Position numbers and translations under genes: made by a program
The notes under the pieces: generated by a model
The model's input: only the letters and a program-made list of their open reading frames with translations
What the model was told of the DNA's origin: nothing
The model's database searches: none
Origin: Gemmatimonadota bacterium
GTDB lineage: Bacteria; Gemmatimonadota; Gemmatimonadetes; Longimicrobiales; Gaopeijiaceae
DNA: 64,000 nucleotides
NCBI GenBank assembly: GCA_022827345.1
Contig: JAJDTB010000035.1
Location: forward strand, 181,905-245,904
Direction: 5' to 3'
In this document: positions 25,301 to 33,913 of the stretch, piece after piece
Layout of the letters: each line of letters begins with the position of its first letter
Position numbering within the stretch: position 1 is the first letter of the stretch

Positions 25301-26182
25301 GGAGAGGACGTCACCGAGGGCGAGTTCGCGGGCGAGGTGGCTCGCGAGGATGGCGCCGCCGGCGGGGCCGGACTCGACCAGTCGGACGGGGGCGGTGACG
25401 GCGGTTTCGAGCGTGGTGAGGCCACCGCCGCTGGTCATGAGGAGGAAGGGGCAGGCGAGGCCGGATTCGCGCAGGGAGGCGGCCAGGCCGGTCAGGTAGC
25501 GCGCCATGCGGGGCTGGACGTAGGCGTTGGCGCATGCGGTGGAGCTGCGCTCGTACTCGCGGACCTCGGGGCAGACGTCGGAGGCGAGGGTGACGGAGAG
25601 GTGCGGACGCTCGGTGGCGATGATCTCGGCGATGCGGCGCTCGTGGGCGGGGTTGGCGTAGCCGTGGATGAGGGCGATGGCGACGGCTTCGACGCCGTGC
25701 TCGTCGAGGGTGGGGAGGGCGGCGCGGACGGAGGCTTCGTCGAGCGGGATGAGGACGCGGCCGCGGTGGTCGATCCGCTCCTTCACGGGGAGGCGAAGGT
25801 GGCGGGGGACGAGGGGTGGGGGGCGGTCCACGCCGATGTCGTACTGCTCGAAGCGGTTCTCGTGCGCCATCTCGAGAGCGTCGCGGTGGCCCTCGGTGAC
25901 GATCAGGGCGGTTTTGGCGCCCTTGCGCTCGATGATGGCGTTGGTGGCCAGGGTGGTCCCGTGAATGACGAGGCGGACGGCGGAGGGCGGGACCGACGCC
26001 ATCTCGAGGACCTTGCGGACGGCGTCGAGGACGCCCCGTTCGGGGGCGGCGTGGGTGGTGAGCACCTTGGTGGTGACGAGGCGGCCGCCGGCCTCGAGGG
26101 CCACGTCGGTGAAGGTGCCGCCGATGTCGACGGCGAGGCGGGCGTTGGGTCCGGAGTCGCTCGCGTGGGCGGCGTCAGCCAT
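22358..26182 (-). CDS. Fused hydantoinase A/B (5-oxoprolinase family) protein
   Basis: ATG 26182 overlaps the SDR stop by eight bases. The 1274-residue product joins HyuA (ASKHA ATPase fold: LAVDIGGTFTDVAL, HGTTLATNAIIERKG, LSFDMGGTTAKLC, AFGGSAPIHAA; about residues 1-690) to HyuB (IMWSRLLSVVEEQARTLVRTAF, LVTNDPWEGTGHLND, ETPGGGGLGEPG; about 720-1260) in one chain, as in eukaryotic and some bacterial ATP-dependent 5-oxoprolinases. Related enzymes open 5-oxoproline or N-methylhydantoin rings with ATP. Substrate here is unknown. It acts in the cytoplasm. Confidence 0.9.
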   Translation of the reverse strand: MADAAHASDSGPNARLAVDIGGTFTDVALEAGGRLVTTKVLTTHAAPERGVLDAVRKVLEMASVPPSAVRLVIHGTTLATNAIIERKGAKTALIVTEGHRDALEMAHENRFEQYDIGVDRPPPLVPRHLRLPVKERIDHRGRVLIPLDEASVRAALPTLDEHGVEAVAIALIHGYANPAHERRIAEIIATERPHLSVTLASDVCPEVREYERSSTACANAYVQPRMARYLTGLAASLRESGLACPFLLMTSGGGLTTLETAVTAPVRLVESGPAGGAILASHLARELALGDVLSFDMGGTTAKLCVIDGGEPLHSRTFEVARSYRFKQGSGLPVRIPVIEMVEIGAGGGSIAGVDDLDRIHVGPESAGSEPGPAAYGRGGEAPTVTDADVVLGRIDPDLFAGGAIGLDRGRAEAAIGSRVGGRLGLDEAVAALGVSEMVDENMSNAARTHAIEWGKGLSGRTVVAFGGSAPIHAARLADKLELDRFVVPGDAGVGSAVGFLLAPISYEVVQSRYMRLSGFDRELVREVLAAMRDEAAAVVASGAPGAATSERAHAYMRYAGQGHEIGVDLPDAVVQGGSNAAAELREAFDRGYEAVYGRTIPGLDVEVLSWTLVISAPAHGHLSGGPQPQPREAVALPPSTNGPGTDPSKWTDLFAGADEGVVRAAVHLRPDLGEGAAVSGPALIAEAQTTTVVPGGWQARVLPGGHLLVQRRARQTARTGFAALEDQIMWSRLLSVVEEQARTLVRTAFSTPVREAGDLSAGVFDLRGRMLAQAVTGTPGHVNAMAASVGCFLRDHPIETLREGDVLVTNDPWEGTGHLNDFTVVTPAFLHGRLVALFAATSHIADVGGRGFGADANQVFEEGIRIPIGYLIRAGEVDATLMRMVRANVREPDVAQGDLYSLAACNETGCERLVAMMTEFGLDSLDDLADKIVAASRRAMLERIRALRPGTYRHRMTIDGFDEDLELVCSLTVAPGGIRIDFDGTSTQSPYGINVPVTYTRAYASFGVRCVVGSEVPNNAGSLSAIDVTAPEGCLLNAPPPAAVSARHSIGQMLPDVVLGALGQAMPPGSVPAEGASCLWNPVIMGGQGLAGSYGYGDADPFVVNPFHTGGTGARPGKDGLSATAFPSGVRSTPIEITETVAPLIFWRKEYIPDSGGPGEYRGGLGQVMEISHAQGAAFAVSKMFERVRNAARGRDGGGAGAPGRVFIAGGDELRVKGREVVPPACHIVLETPGGGGLGEPGSRARERVREDVLDGLVSAEAAARDYGAGDEE

Positions 26183-26978
26183 CTTCCCGCACCGGCACCG
26201 TGTAATTGAGGGACAGCCGGCCTCCATCCGGGAAGATCGTCTCGCCGGTCAGATACGACGCGTAGTCCGAGGCGAGGAACACGGCCACGCTGGCGACCTC
26301 GCCCGGGTCGCCGATCCTGCCCATCGGCGTGCGCGACAGGATCGTGCGGCGCGCTTCGTCGTCCGCGATCACGACCTTCAGCATGTCGGTGAGGATGGTG
26401 CCGGGCCCGATCGCGTTCACGCGGATGTCGTGGGGGGCCAGGGCCATCGCCATCGCACGCGTCATCTGCTGCACGCCGCCCTTGGATGCGGCGTACGGCA
26501 TCTGGTCCGGGATCGTCACGACCGCGTTGGTGGACGACATGTTGATGATCGTGCCCCTGGTGCCGCGCTCCACCATGTGGCGCGCGACCAGGCGGCTGAG
26601 GAGGAAGGTGCCGCGCAGGTTCACCGCGATCACGCGGTCGAAGTCCTCGATCGTGGCGTCCAGGATCGAGCCCGGCACGATGATCCCGGCGTTGTTGAGG
26701 AGGATGTCGCAGCCGTCGAAGCGGTCGGTGCAGGCGGCGAGCAGGGCGGCGCAGTCCGCGGGGTCGCTCACGTCGGAGCGCACGGACAGCGTAGCCGCAC
26801 CGGTGTCGGCTGAGATGTTCGCCGCGGTTTCGGCGCACTGTTCCTCCAGGACATCACCCAGCACCACGTTCGCGCCGTGCTCGGCGAAGGCCTGAGCGCA
26901 GGCAGCACCGATGCCACGCGCCGCGCCGGTCACGATGGCAGTCTTTCCCGCGAGAGAGATCACTCGATCGGGCTCCAT
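26175..26978 (-). CDS. Short-chain dehydrogenase/reductase (SDR)
   Basis: ATG 26978 gives 267 residues with all classical SDR motifs: TGAARGIG cofactor loop, NNAG, the catalytic Ser in INMSST, and YAASK with the catalytic Tyr and Lys. The C-terminal signature FLASDYASYLTGETIFPDGG is typical of FabG-like SDRs. The acidic residue after the second strand (LGDV) favours NAD(H). Substrate unknown. It is the first gene of the operon with hydantoinase and esterase. Confidence 0.9.
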   Translation of the reverse strand: MEPDRVISLAGKTAIVTGAARGIGAACAQAFAEHGANVVLGDVLEEQCAETAANISADTGAATLSVRSDVSDPADCAALLAACTDRFDGCDILLNNAGIIVPGSILDATIEDFDRVIAVNLRGTFLLSRLVARHMVERGTRGTIINMSSTNAVVTIPDQMPYAASKGGVQQMTRAMAMALAPHDIRVNAIGPGTILTDMLKVVIADDEARRTILSRTPMGRIGDPGEVASVAVFLASDYASYLTGETIFPDGGRLSLNYTVPVREDG

Positions 26979-27336
26979 GTCAGCAGTGTCAGATCCCCCG
27001 GCCCCGTCCGCCTCCAGCCTGGAAAGCTCGCATGATTCGGCTGAACTGGCGAGTCGGAGGGCGGTGGAGGCGGATGTCAACTGCGCTTGTCATTATGGCA
27101 GGATCAGGGTTGAGAAAATCACGGTAGGAAATCGTCTAAAGTCTTACAGGACTGCACGATCTGCGTTTCCTGCCGTTGGCCTGGACCCTGCTGGATCGTG
27201 CTGCGACGGCGGGAAAAACGGGTTTGAATGGCGGGACTCCCACCCGCGTCCTGCTCGCTGCCGGAGGTCCCGGAAGCGAGCCGTCGCTACCGCGCCGCCG
27301 TCCCGCTTCCATCTGCATCCGAACCGCACTTCCAAC
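26979..27336. other. Intergenic region at the left edge of the island
   Basis: These 358 bp hold no supportable gene. A perfect hairpin GCTCGCT...AGCGAGC lies near 27248-27276. The preceding gcggg-7 nt-cccgc resembles a tRNA T-arm read from the other strand but has a non-consensus loop. This may be a remnant of an integration target. I could not define a repeat shared with the right edge. Confidence 0.4.
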
Positions 27337-27894
27337 CTACCCTACGTTTCGTCGAAGGACGGTTACTAACCACGCGATGCCCGCGTTGATCAATCCGCCG
27401 ACGAAGGGGGCGAACATGAAGACTATCACCGCCCACCGCCACCAGCCGTCCAACTGCTCCGCCAGCGCGGGAACCACCCATGTGGGGACCAGCCACGCCA
27501 TCAGGCCATAGTACACGATTGCTAGTGCCGTACGTGCCGGCGTGGGAATCGAAGAAGGGAGCGCACTAGGCAGCAATGTGAGCCACAACAGCACCAAGAA
27601 CGGCCACATCACGAGCGCTGCCATGCCGAGACCCAGCGCGTCTCTCAACTCCTCGGCTTCCTTCCGTGCCAGTTCCACTTCCTCGAACGTTGCCTGTCGT
27701 TCTCCGCTGCTGCGCGTCCTCCATGACTGCCAAGCCTCTTGTTCCCTTGCCGTTGCGGTAGCGGCCTTCCAAGCCACCGTCAGAGCCCCCCAAGCGAGCC
27801 TGATGGGAGGAACCAACCCCGCACTCTGCCCAACTACTATGTCCGCCGCCTCCGCAGCTTCCCTAACCTTGTCGCCTAAGTCTGAGCTACTCAT
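27337..27894 (-). CDS. Hypothetical membrane protein
   Basis: 185 residues. An amphipathic, charged N-terminal half (helical, with SSGERQATFEEVELARKEAEEL) is followed by three hydrophobic helices (LGMAALVMWPFLVLLWLTLL, ALAIVYYGLMAWLVPTWV, WAVIVFMFAPFVGGLINAGIAWL). No recognised family. It is the last gene of the minus-strand cluster headed by the XRE regulator, 95 bp after the DUF932-like gene. Confidence 0.55.
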   Translation of the reverse strand: MSSSDLGDKVREAAEAADIVVGQSAGLVPPIRLAWGALTVAWKAATATAREQEAWQSWRTRSSGERQATFEEVELARKEAEELRDALGLGMAALVMWPFLVLLWLTLLPSALPSSIPTPARTALAIVYYGLMAWLVPTWVVPALAEQLDGWWRWAVIVFMFAPFVGGLINAGIAWLVTVLRRNVG

Positions 27895-27989
27895 TCAAGA
27901 GGGCCTCGCGCCGTGAGCGTGCTTCTTCCTACTTGCTGCCTTGCCAGCACGCATCCTCTGCCTGCTCTCTAGTTTCCAATTGCCGCCGG

Positions 27990-28985
27990 TCACCTTGGGT
28001 ATCTGCGTGTACGCTTGCCAATACTCAAGCGCAGTCGGGCGGCGGATGGATTGTTGATGTAGCCATCTAGATCGAAGCCTCGCCGCCGCAGGCTCCTGCT
28101 GAATTCCGCTACCCATCGACCGGCCAGCAGTTGGAGGCTGTGCCGCTCTCGTCGGATGAACGAGTAACCGATCTGTTCCTTGGTGGGCGGTCTCGTCGCA
28201 ACGTCGGTGATCGCGTTCAGCAGGGCGTAGGCGTTCCCTCCGAACTGTTGGATATACGTTTCACTAGTTCCGTCGAGGATCTGTTCGAGTGTCCGCCACG
28301 ACTCGCGACGGTCGTTTGGCATCCGATCTGGCTTGTGGATCTCCAGCGCGGACTGGATGATCGGCCGGAACCGGTCTCGGGGGATTCTGGTGTCGCCGAG
28401 CGCCCGCAGGAATCCCTCGAACCGGCCCGCCACCTTCTGGAACTTGGCTTCGTTGATCTCCTTCTCGATCCTGCGTTCGATGTCCTTCGTGTGGGCAAAC
28501 GACACCCTGACGGACTCTTCGGCGATCACGCTGTTCATGCACCTGATGCGCGTGAAGCCGAAGTGGATCGAGAAGACGCGGCTGGCATTGTAGCTGTTGG
28601 TGACGCGCAGGAAGGGATGGTAGCGATCCTGAACGGTTTCCGAGAAGGACCAATCGTAGGTCACCACGTCACCTTCGTATCTGAGGTCGATTCGGCAGTG
28701 TCCTCCGGTGACCGGCGCTTCGATGTCGTCCACGTACCAACCTGCGGCCGCGGTGTTCGGAAACGCGGCGATGCAGCACTTCCTGGCCAGCTCCAGCGCT
28801 CTCCCGTTCTCCAACAGGCCGTATTGGCGGCCGACGACGGAGAGCACCGCGCGGGTGTCCATGTTGATGATGGCCTTCTTTCCGGCTATTCGGTCACGGC
28901 GCCCCGGTTCGGTTTCGGCGAACACATCCACCTCGTCGACCGGAAACATGATGGCGGCCAGTCCTTCTTCGGCGTTGTAGATCAT
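27990..28985 (-). CDS. DUF932-like phage/plasmid protein
   Basis: 331 residues. The central segment (YHPFLRVTNSYNASRVFSIHFGFTRIRCMNSVI, followed by VSFAHTKDIERRI) matches the DUF932 pattern of a serine/asparagine-rich strand, an Arg-Cys-x-Asn motif and a downstream His-Thr, as found in phage, plasmid and integrative-element proteins of unknown function. The start overlaps the upstream gene by four bases (ATGA). Function unknown; it supports a mobile origin for this region. Confidence 0.65.
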   Translation of the reverse strand: MIYNAEEGLAAIMFPVDEVDVFAETEPGRRDRIAGKKAIINMDTRAVLSVVGRQYGLLENGRALELARKCCIAAFPNTAAAGWYVDDIEAPVTGGHCRIDLRYEGDVVTYDWSFSETVQDRYHPFLRVTNSYNASRVFSIHFGFTRIRCMNSVIAEESVRVSFAHTKDIERRIEKEINEAKFQKVAGRFEGFLRALGDTRIPRDRFRPIIQSALEIHKPDRMPNDRRESWRTLEQILDGTSETYIQQFGGNAYALLNAITDVATRPPTKEQIGYSFIRRERHSLQLLAGRWVAEFSRSLRRRGFDLDGYINNPSAARLRLSIGKRTRRYPR

Positions 28986-29917
28986 GGCCTCTCTCTCTCG
29001 GTTCCGTCTTGGTGCGCCGACATCGCTTCGCCTCCCCGCGCCGTCTCACCGACACTCCTCAAGCCCGCCAGCCGCTCGGCCCCAGCCAGCGCCTCGCGAT
29101 CCCCGTCGTAGTAGAGGAACCACGGCAACCCGGCTTCCGCGTATTCGTGTGCCGTGGGAGGCCGGGTCGGCGGACGCTCGCCCGTGATGGCCATCCACTG
29201 CGTGGAATTGGCCATTGTCACGAAGCAGCGGACGCCGTGGTCCCGGTCCCACACGTCGAGACCGAATCTGTCCTCGTAGATTTCCTGCCTAAAGAGCCCG
29301 CCCGGTGCCAGACCCATCCCATAATAACGGGCGGGTTCTTCGCGCACACCAGAGAAGGGTTCCGGCAGTTTCAGGTCCTCGTAGACCTCACTCTTCATCG
29401 GGTACACAGCGACCTGGAGACCCCCGTAAGTGCCCTGCCCGGTCAACTGCTCCTCAACCGTGTGGCCATCGCCGAGCGGCATTGCCACGAACCGGCGGAC
29501 CCACCCCTTCTCGACGCAGTAGCCGTCCAACCACGGCTGTCCGGGAACGACCACATAGTTCTGCGGATCCTGGATCAGGCCCTCCCGCCATGGCTCTCCG
29601 CTGATTGCGCAGACCTTCCCAGTGGCGATCTTGATCGCGCAGGGGTAGGGTGCGCCCCAGTCCTCGAACTTTACCCACATCGCCTCCGCCTGGTGAATGG
29701 GCATGATCACGCCGCCGCGCCGGACGCTTTCTCGCGGCAGGCGATCCGCGAAGTCATCCAGATGCCGAAGCGGAAACTGCCCATGCTCGCCTGACGGAGG
29801 GTAGGTCCCGTCGTCGTCCGGGATGCGCAGGGTCCGTTGGAATACGATCCGGCATTTCGCGAACCGATGGACCTCGGGGAAGCGGAAGGTCAACTGGTCG
29901 CCAACGATGGTGATCAT
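28982..29917 (-). CDS. Conserved hypothetical protein
   Basis: 311 residues, soluble, no signal peptide or membrane helix. It begins MITIVGDQLTFRFPEVH and contains conserved-looking blocks (GQFPLRHLDDFADRLP, MPIHQAEAMW, YVVVPGQPWLDGYCVEKG, FVAMPLGDGHTVEEQLTG). I recall proteins of this type scattered in actinobacteria and other phyla as conserved hypotheticals, without known function. It sits between the XRE regulator and the DUF932-like gene in one operon. Confidence 0.65.
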   Translation of the reverse strand: MITIVGDQLTFRFPEVHRFAKCRIVFQRTLRIPDDDGTYPPSGEHGQFPLRHLDDFADRLPRESVRRGGVIMPIHQAEAMWVKFEDWGAPYPCAIKIATGKVCAISGEPWREGLIQDPQNYVVVPGQPWLDGYCVEKGWVRRFVAMPLGDGHTVEEQLTGQGTYGGLQVAVYPMKSEVYEDLKLPEPFSGVREEPARYYGMGLAPGGLFRQEIYEDRFGLDVWDRDHGVRCFVTMANSTQWMAITGERPPTRPPTAHEYAEAGLPWFLYYDGDREALAGAERLAGLRSVGETARGGEAMSAHQDGTERERP

Positions 29918-29950
29918 CGTGCTTCGCTTTCCTCCATTTGTGATGTGACT

Positions 29951-30304
29951 CTACCAGTCCCCGTCCCGCACCACCCGCACGACCGTGAAGATCGCCTCGT
30001 CCGGTGCGTCGCGAAGCTTCCGGATGAGGTCCGCGAACAGCTTCGGTCGCTTGCGAATGATTTCCTGCAGGTCGCTCGATACCTTGCCAGCCATTGCGAG
30101 GAAGACATCCGGGTCCTCGCCCAATTCCGCCGCGAGCCGACGTGTCGTCGTCTCCGAGGGGGGAGCGGCGGCCCCGCGCTCGATCTTGCTGAGGTAGGCC
30201 GGCTCGACGCCGATCCGCCGAGCGACCTGGCGCAGGGAATAGCGGCGGTCGGTTGCGCGAAGGCGTTCCCTGATCTGGCGCGTTCTGGCTCCGAAACGAC
30301 TCAT
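29951..30304 (-). CDS. XRE-family helix-turn-helix regulator
   Basis: 117 residues. The N-terminal HTH_3 domain reads YSLRQVARRIGVEPAYLSKIERG (helices 2-3), and a short C-terminal region follows (DPDVFLAMAGKVSSDLQEIIR). It leads the minus-strand operon of the island and is preceded by a promoter with a palindrome in its -10 region, so autoregulation is likely. Confidence 0.88.
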   Translation of the reverse strand: MSRFGARTRQIRERLRATDRRYSLRQVARRIGVEPAYLSKIERGAAAPPSETTTRRLAAELGEDPDVFLAMAGKVSSDLQEIIRKRPKLFADLIRKLRDAPDEAIFTVVRVVRDGDW

Positions 30305-30324
30305 TGGTTTTCCTGATCGGGTTG

Positions 30325-30363
30325 TGTGTCATACACAGTACACATATCATCAAGGTGTGTCAA
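30325..30363 (-). promoter_or_regulatory. Promoter and operator of the XRE operon
   Basis: On the minus strand, -35 TTGACA is at 30358-30363, with a 17-bp spacer and a -10 TACTGT at 30335-30340. The perfect palindrome TGTGTcatACACA (30325-30337) overlaps the -10, about 20 bp from the XRE start codon. This is a typical autorepression layout. Confidence 0.7.
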
Positions 30364-30401
30364 CCTGATCCTTGACCCCGCCTAGGACTGAAATCCTCGC
30401 C

Positions 30402-32930
30402 ATGATGAAGAGCCGAACTGTCTGGCACCGTCGCCTCCGCTTGGCCCGCACCCTCTTCGTTCACCGCTGGCACGCGGCGCAGACCGTGGGCGAGTGGTTC
30501 GGGAACGAATCGGTGGGAGAGCGCTTCGAGCACATCAACCACGTCCGGTCGCTGGCGCAGTACGTCTGGCGGTGTGGTGCGTTTTGCGAGGAAGTCGAAG
30601 CGACCGGCCGGGTCGCCCAGCCGGACGCGGCCCGCAGCCTCCGGGCCATCGTGAAGCCGGTCGCCGCCAAGGGGCGCGGCCACTTCGAGCAGGCAGTCCG
30701 GTACGCGGCACGGTTCGGCGACACGCCCTCTGCGTCCGCGGTCCACGAGGATCGGGATCTTGCGGCCCTGTTGGGCTACGCCGCCGAGCACGAGGATATT
30801 CGGACGTTCGCCAGGGAGTTGACCGACCTGCACCGGGCCATGCTGCGCTATTACGTGCAGATGCGCTACCTGACGCCAGCGGAGGCCGAGACCTTCAGAC
30901 GCGGGCGGATACCGCTGCTGACCCCGCTGAGAGCGACTCGGCGTCACCCGGCCGAAGAGGGCGACGGCCCCCTCTACGAGGATCCGCTGCCCGGCGACCT
31001 GTCCGGTGCGCTCCTGAACACCTTCACCCGCAACATCCATCATGCTGTTGCCAGCCGGGCTCGCACTGAACTGTTTCAGACTCTATCGGCCCACGCCCAA
31101 GGGCACGCGATCGCCACCGAAGCGCTCGGAGGGCGAGCGGGACCGGGCTTCACCGTCGAAACCCTCCTGGAACGGCGGCGGACACGCTTCGTGGTCCATG
31201 ACCGGGCACTCGCATCCATGCTGGCGAGCATTCACGAGCCCCCGATGCACCCGGTGATCCAGTGGCTGGCCGTGTTCAAGACGGCGGTATCGACGATGAT
31301 CACCGCGATGCCCGTGTTCATCGTCAAGAACTTCTTCCGTGACACGCTTGCGGGGTTCGTCGCGGGCCGATATCCGCAGGTGCCCTTCGGCGGCACGCTT
31401 GCCGGGGGAGCCCAAGCCGTTCGCGATCTCACGACCGGTCGCTCCGAGCCGATGCGGGAATACCTGTTGCAGGGTGGCTTCTATTCGGGGCTGGTCGAGT
31501 CCGAGACGCACTTGGCCGACATCCGAGGAGAGGACGGGAGGGTGCGGAAGGGACTCGCGGCGAGGCGGACATGGTCGCGGCTGGTCTATGCGCTTACGCG
31601 ACCGGCGTGGATCGCAGAGGCCGGAACGCGGGTCAACCAGTTCATGCGCGCGCGCCGGGCCGGTGCCACCAAGTATGCCGCGGCCCGGGCGGCGCGAATG
31701 GTCTCCTCCGATTTCGCGAACATCGGTTCGTCGCGGGGCTGGCGGATGTACGTCCACACCGTCCCGTTCCTAAACGCCGCGATCCAGGGGCTCGACCAGC
31801 TCTATCAGATCTTCCGCAGGCCGCGGCGAAGCGACCCGGCGGCAGCGCCGCGCACCGCCGAGCAGCGTGCCCACATCCGCAAAGTGATTTGGTCGGGTGC
31901 CTGTCTGGCCGCCCTGTCGTGCGTCGCCTGGACGTTCAACGGATCCACCCGCGCTCGCGAACTGGCCTACCAGGGTGAGACAGACTACGACAAGGCGTCC
32001 TGGGTTACGCTCTACGATGTCGCCGGAGACGCCGACCTTCGGATCCCTGTCCCGTTTCAGATCGGCGCGGCGTTCATCAAGCTCCCCGAAGTGGCGCTGG
32101 ACCTCGTCGCCGGAAGGGAAACGCTGGCGGGGCCGAAGTTCGTCTGGTCGCTGGTCCACGGGAACCTCGCCGTCGGCTGGATCCCGGCCGTCGCCCAACC
32201 GATCGTCGAGATTCGGACCAACCGCAACTTCTTCGGCGACGAGATCATCCCCCCCTACATGGCGAACTGGCCGCCGGAACGTCAGTACTTCGACCGGTCC
32301 ACTCCGCTGCCGTATCGCGGCGCAGGTGCGGTACTCAACGTCTCCCCGCTGCACGTCCAGACCATCGTGAGGGGTTGGACCGGGCACCTCGGCAACGCGG
32401 TGGTTGTCGCGCTGGACGAGGCGATGTGGAACGAGCGGGTGAACGGGCCGAAGCCCTTTCCCAAGACCGTGCGGCTTCTCACGGGCGTGTACAGCTTGCA
32501 GCCTTCCCGGCCGCGCACCTACACCCGGTTCGGAAACGAATTCTACGCCATTTCCGATTGGGCTGAGGGGTATGCACGGTCGGGCGCTTGTTCCGGATTG
32601 GGGAATGCGAGACAGATCCCCGGAGTGTGCCGCGCGCGCACTCTGGCTGGGCGCACTGCACGGGACGCTTCCGAACTTCGCCGTCAGGGTGACGATGTTC
32701 GCACCGACCGCAGCAAGAGCCGCCGCACCAAAGAGCGTGAACTGGAGGCCCTCTATGCCCAGATAGACGGGGTGTTCCGGCTGGCTTTGCCGGAACTGCG
32801 CGAGCTCCGAGGACTCGGTTTCGACGAGGTGCAGGCACCGGCCCCCGCAGCGCGATCCACAGGCGTCCGCAGGACGCGGACCCAGCGGGAACCTCGGCAG
32901 CCGAGGAGGCCGACACGGAGACAGCGGTGA
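30402..32930 (+). CDS. LPD38-type polyvalent-protein segment
   Basis: 842 residues from ATG 30402 (a TTG at 30372 is also in frame). The long helical body with the segment FKTAVSTMITAMPVFIVKNFFRD, then WIAEAGTRVNQFMRARRAGATKYAAARAARMVSSDFANIGSS and later FGNEFYAISDW, matches the large polyvalent protein-associated domain LPD38 of phage and conjugative elements. Polyvalent proteins are injected with the DNA and normally carry several enzymatic domains. Here only this part remains. The last ~110 residues are Arg-rich and low complexity and may be partly frameshifted. Divergent from the XRE operon. Confidence 0.65.
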   Translation: MMKSRTVWHRRLRLARTLFVHRWHAAQTVGEWFGNESVGERFEHINHVRSLAQYVWRCGAFCEEVEATGRVAQPDAARSLRAIVKPVAAKGRGHFEQAVRYAARFGDTPSASAVHEDRDLAALLGYAAEHEDIRTFARELTDLHRAMLRYYVQMRYLTPAEAETFRRGRIPLLTPLRATRRHPAEEGDGPLYEDPLPGDLSGALLNTFTRNIHHAVASRARTELFQTLSAHAQGHAIATEALGGRAGPGFTVETLLERRRTRFVVHDRALASMLASIHEPPMHPVIQWLAVFKTAVSTMITAMPVFIVKNFFRDTLAGFVAGRYPQVPFGGTLAGGAQAVRDLTTGRSEPMREYLLQGGFYSGLVESETHLADIRGEDGRVRKGLAARRTWSRLVYALTRPAWIAEAGTRVNQFMRARRAGATKYAAARAARMVSSDFANIGSSRGWRMYVHTVPFLNAAIQGLDQLYQIFRRPRRSDPAAAPRTAEQRAHIRKVIWSGACLAALSCVAWTFNGSTRARELAYQGETDYDKASWVTLYDVAGDADLRIPVPFQIGAAFIKLPEVALDLVAGRETLAGPKFVWSLVHGNLAVGWIPAVAQPIVEIRTNRNFFGDEIIPPYMANWPPERQYFDRSTPLPYRGAGAVLNVSPLHVQTIVRGWTGHLGNAVVVALDEAMWNERVNGPKPFPKTVRLLTGVYSLQPSRPRTYTRFGNEFYAISDWAEGYARSGACSGLGNARQIPGVCRARTLAGRTARDASELRRQGDDVRTDRSKSRRTKERELEALYAQIDGVFRLALPELRELRGLGFDEVQAPAPAARSTGVRRTRTQREPRQPRRPTRRQR

Positions 32931-33105
32931 GAAGCCCTTCCGTGACCAAGGGTGATGGTTGCCGGGTTCTCGGTGGCTTGCTTGATTGGGATCGCCCTTG
33001 GTACGATGCGCAGATGGACAGTCGCACTTCGCGGCCCGCTTTCTCGGGATGGTCACCGCCTCGTCTTGCCGATGGGTCGCCCGAGCCTCTTGGAGCGGAG
33101 ACGAA

Positions 33106-33717
33106 TTGAGCCGCCCGGACGTGGATCCGTACGAGATCCTCGGCTTGGAGCCCGGAGTATCTTGGGAGGAGATCCGAACGGCGTACCGCCGTCTGGTCAA
33201 GAAGCACCACCCGGATAAAAACCCTGGCGACCCGGCATCGGAATGGATCTTCAAGCAGGTCGACCAGGCATACAAGGACCTGAAGGACATTGCCGGGGTC
33301 CACGCCGTTGAGGAGTCCCCAAGGCCAACCGGAAGTGGTCCTGCACAGGAATCCGACCGCCAAGCCCGTGGGCCGCAGGCGCGAGCGAGACGGGAAGACC
33401 GACGGGCGCAGGCGTCGAAAGATTCCCCGCGCGGGAACGAGCAAGGTCAGACGGAGGGGGAAGCGACCGGACGGGCGCACTTCAAGTTGCTGCCCAAGTG
33501 GCGTTGGGTTGAACACGTCGACTGGGAGGGATTTCGTAGGAACCCACCGGATTGGTACGTGGCTCACCTGACAGACCTCCTTAGGCCGAGGCGACCATCC
33601 GTGGGCTGGCGAATACTCCGAACCGCCGTGTTGGTGTTGACCTTCGCTTTCGCAGGGGTCTTTTTGCTTATGATCCTCTCTGTGCTGTTGGGGCCGTTCT
33701 TTGGCATCCACCTTTAG
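33106..33717 (+). CDS. Membrane-anchored J-domain protein
   Basis: TTG 33106 is chosen because ggag precedes it and it directly starts the J-domain (DPYEILGLEPG, then KKHHPDKNPGD with the essential HPD). 203 residues. After the J-domain comes a charged low-complexity linker and a C-terminal helix (ILRTAVLVLTFAFAGVFLLMILSVLL) that should anchor it in the inner membrane with the J-domain in the cytoplasm. J-domains stimulate DnaK. The partner here is unknown. Confidence 0.75.
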   Translation: MSRPDVDPYEILGLEPGVSWEEIRTAYRRLVKKHHPDKNPGDPASEWIFKQVDQAYKDLKDIAGVHAVEESPRPTGSGPAQESDRQARGPQARARREDRRAQASKDSPRGNEQGQTEGEATGRAHFKLLPKWRWVEHVDWEGFRRNPPDWYVAHLTDLLRPRRPSVGWRILRTAVLVLTFAFAGVFLLMILSVLLGPFFGIHL

Positions 33718-33913
33718 TCGCCGCGCTACGGTATCCGACCGCGGGTTCCGGCGATTGCGGCAGTTGGGCTGAGTACCCGGTAGCGCGTGGGTTTCGAGCG
33801 CTGGCCTCATGAGCGATCACGCACTAAACTTGCTTCTCGTACTCTCGGAGTCGCACCCCAGCCTCGCCTCCACACGCCTCAAGTAGCGCAGAAAGTCGTC
33901 CCTTGACCGCATA

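Noticed and set aside
22499..26209. 1236-codon plus-strand open frame
   Set aside because: Antisense of the hydantoinase gene, which has full family motifs on the other strand.
27215..27300. tRNA-like stretch (gcggg-loop-cccgc followed by a later gctaccgcg)
   Set aside because: The T-loop lacks the TTCRANT consensus, and no 7-nt anticodon loop or acceptor stem can be drawn, so it is not called as a tRNA.
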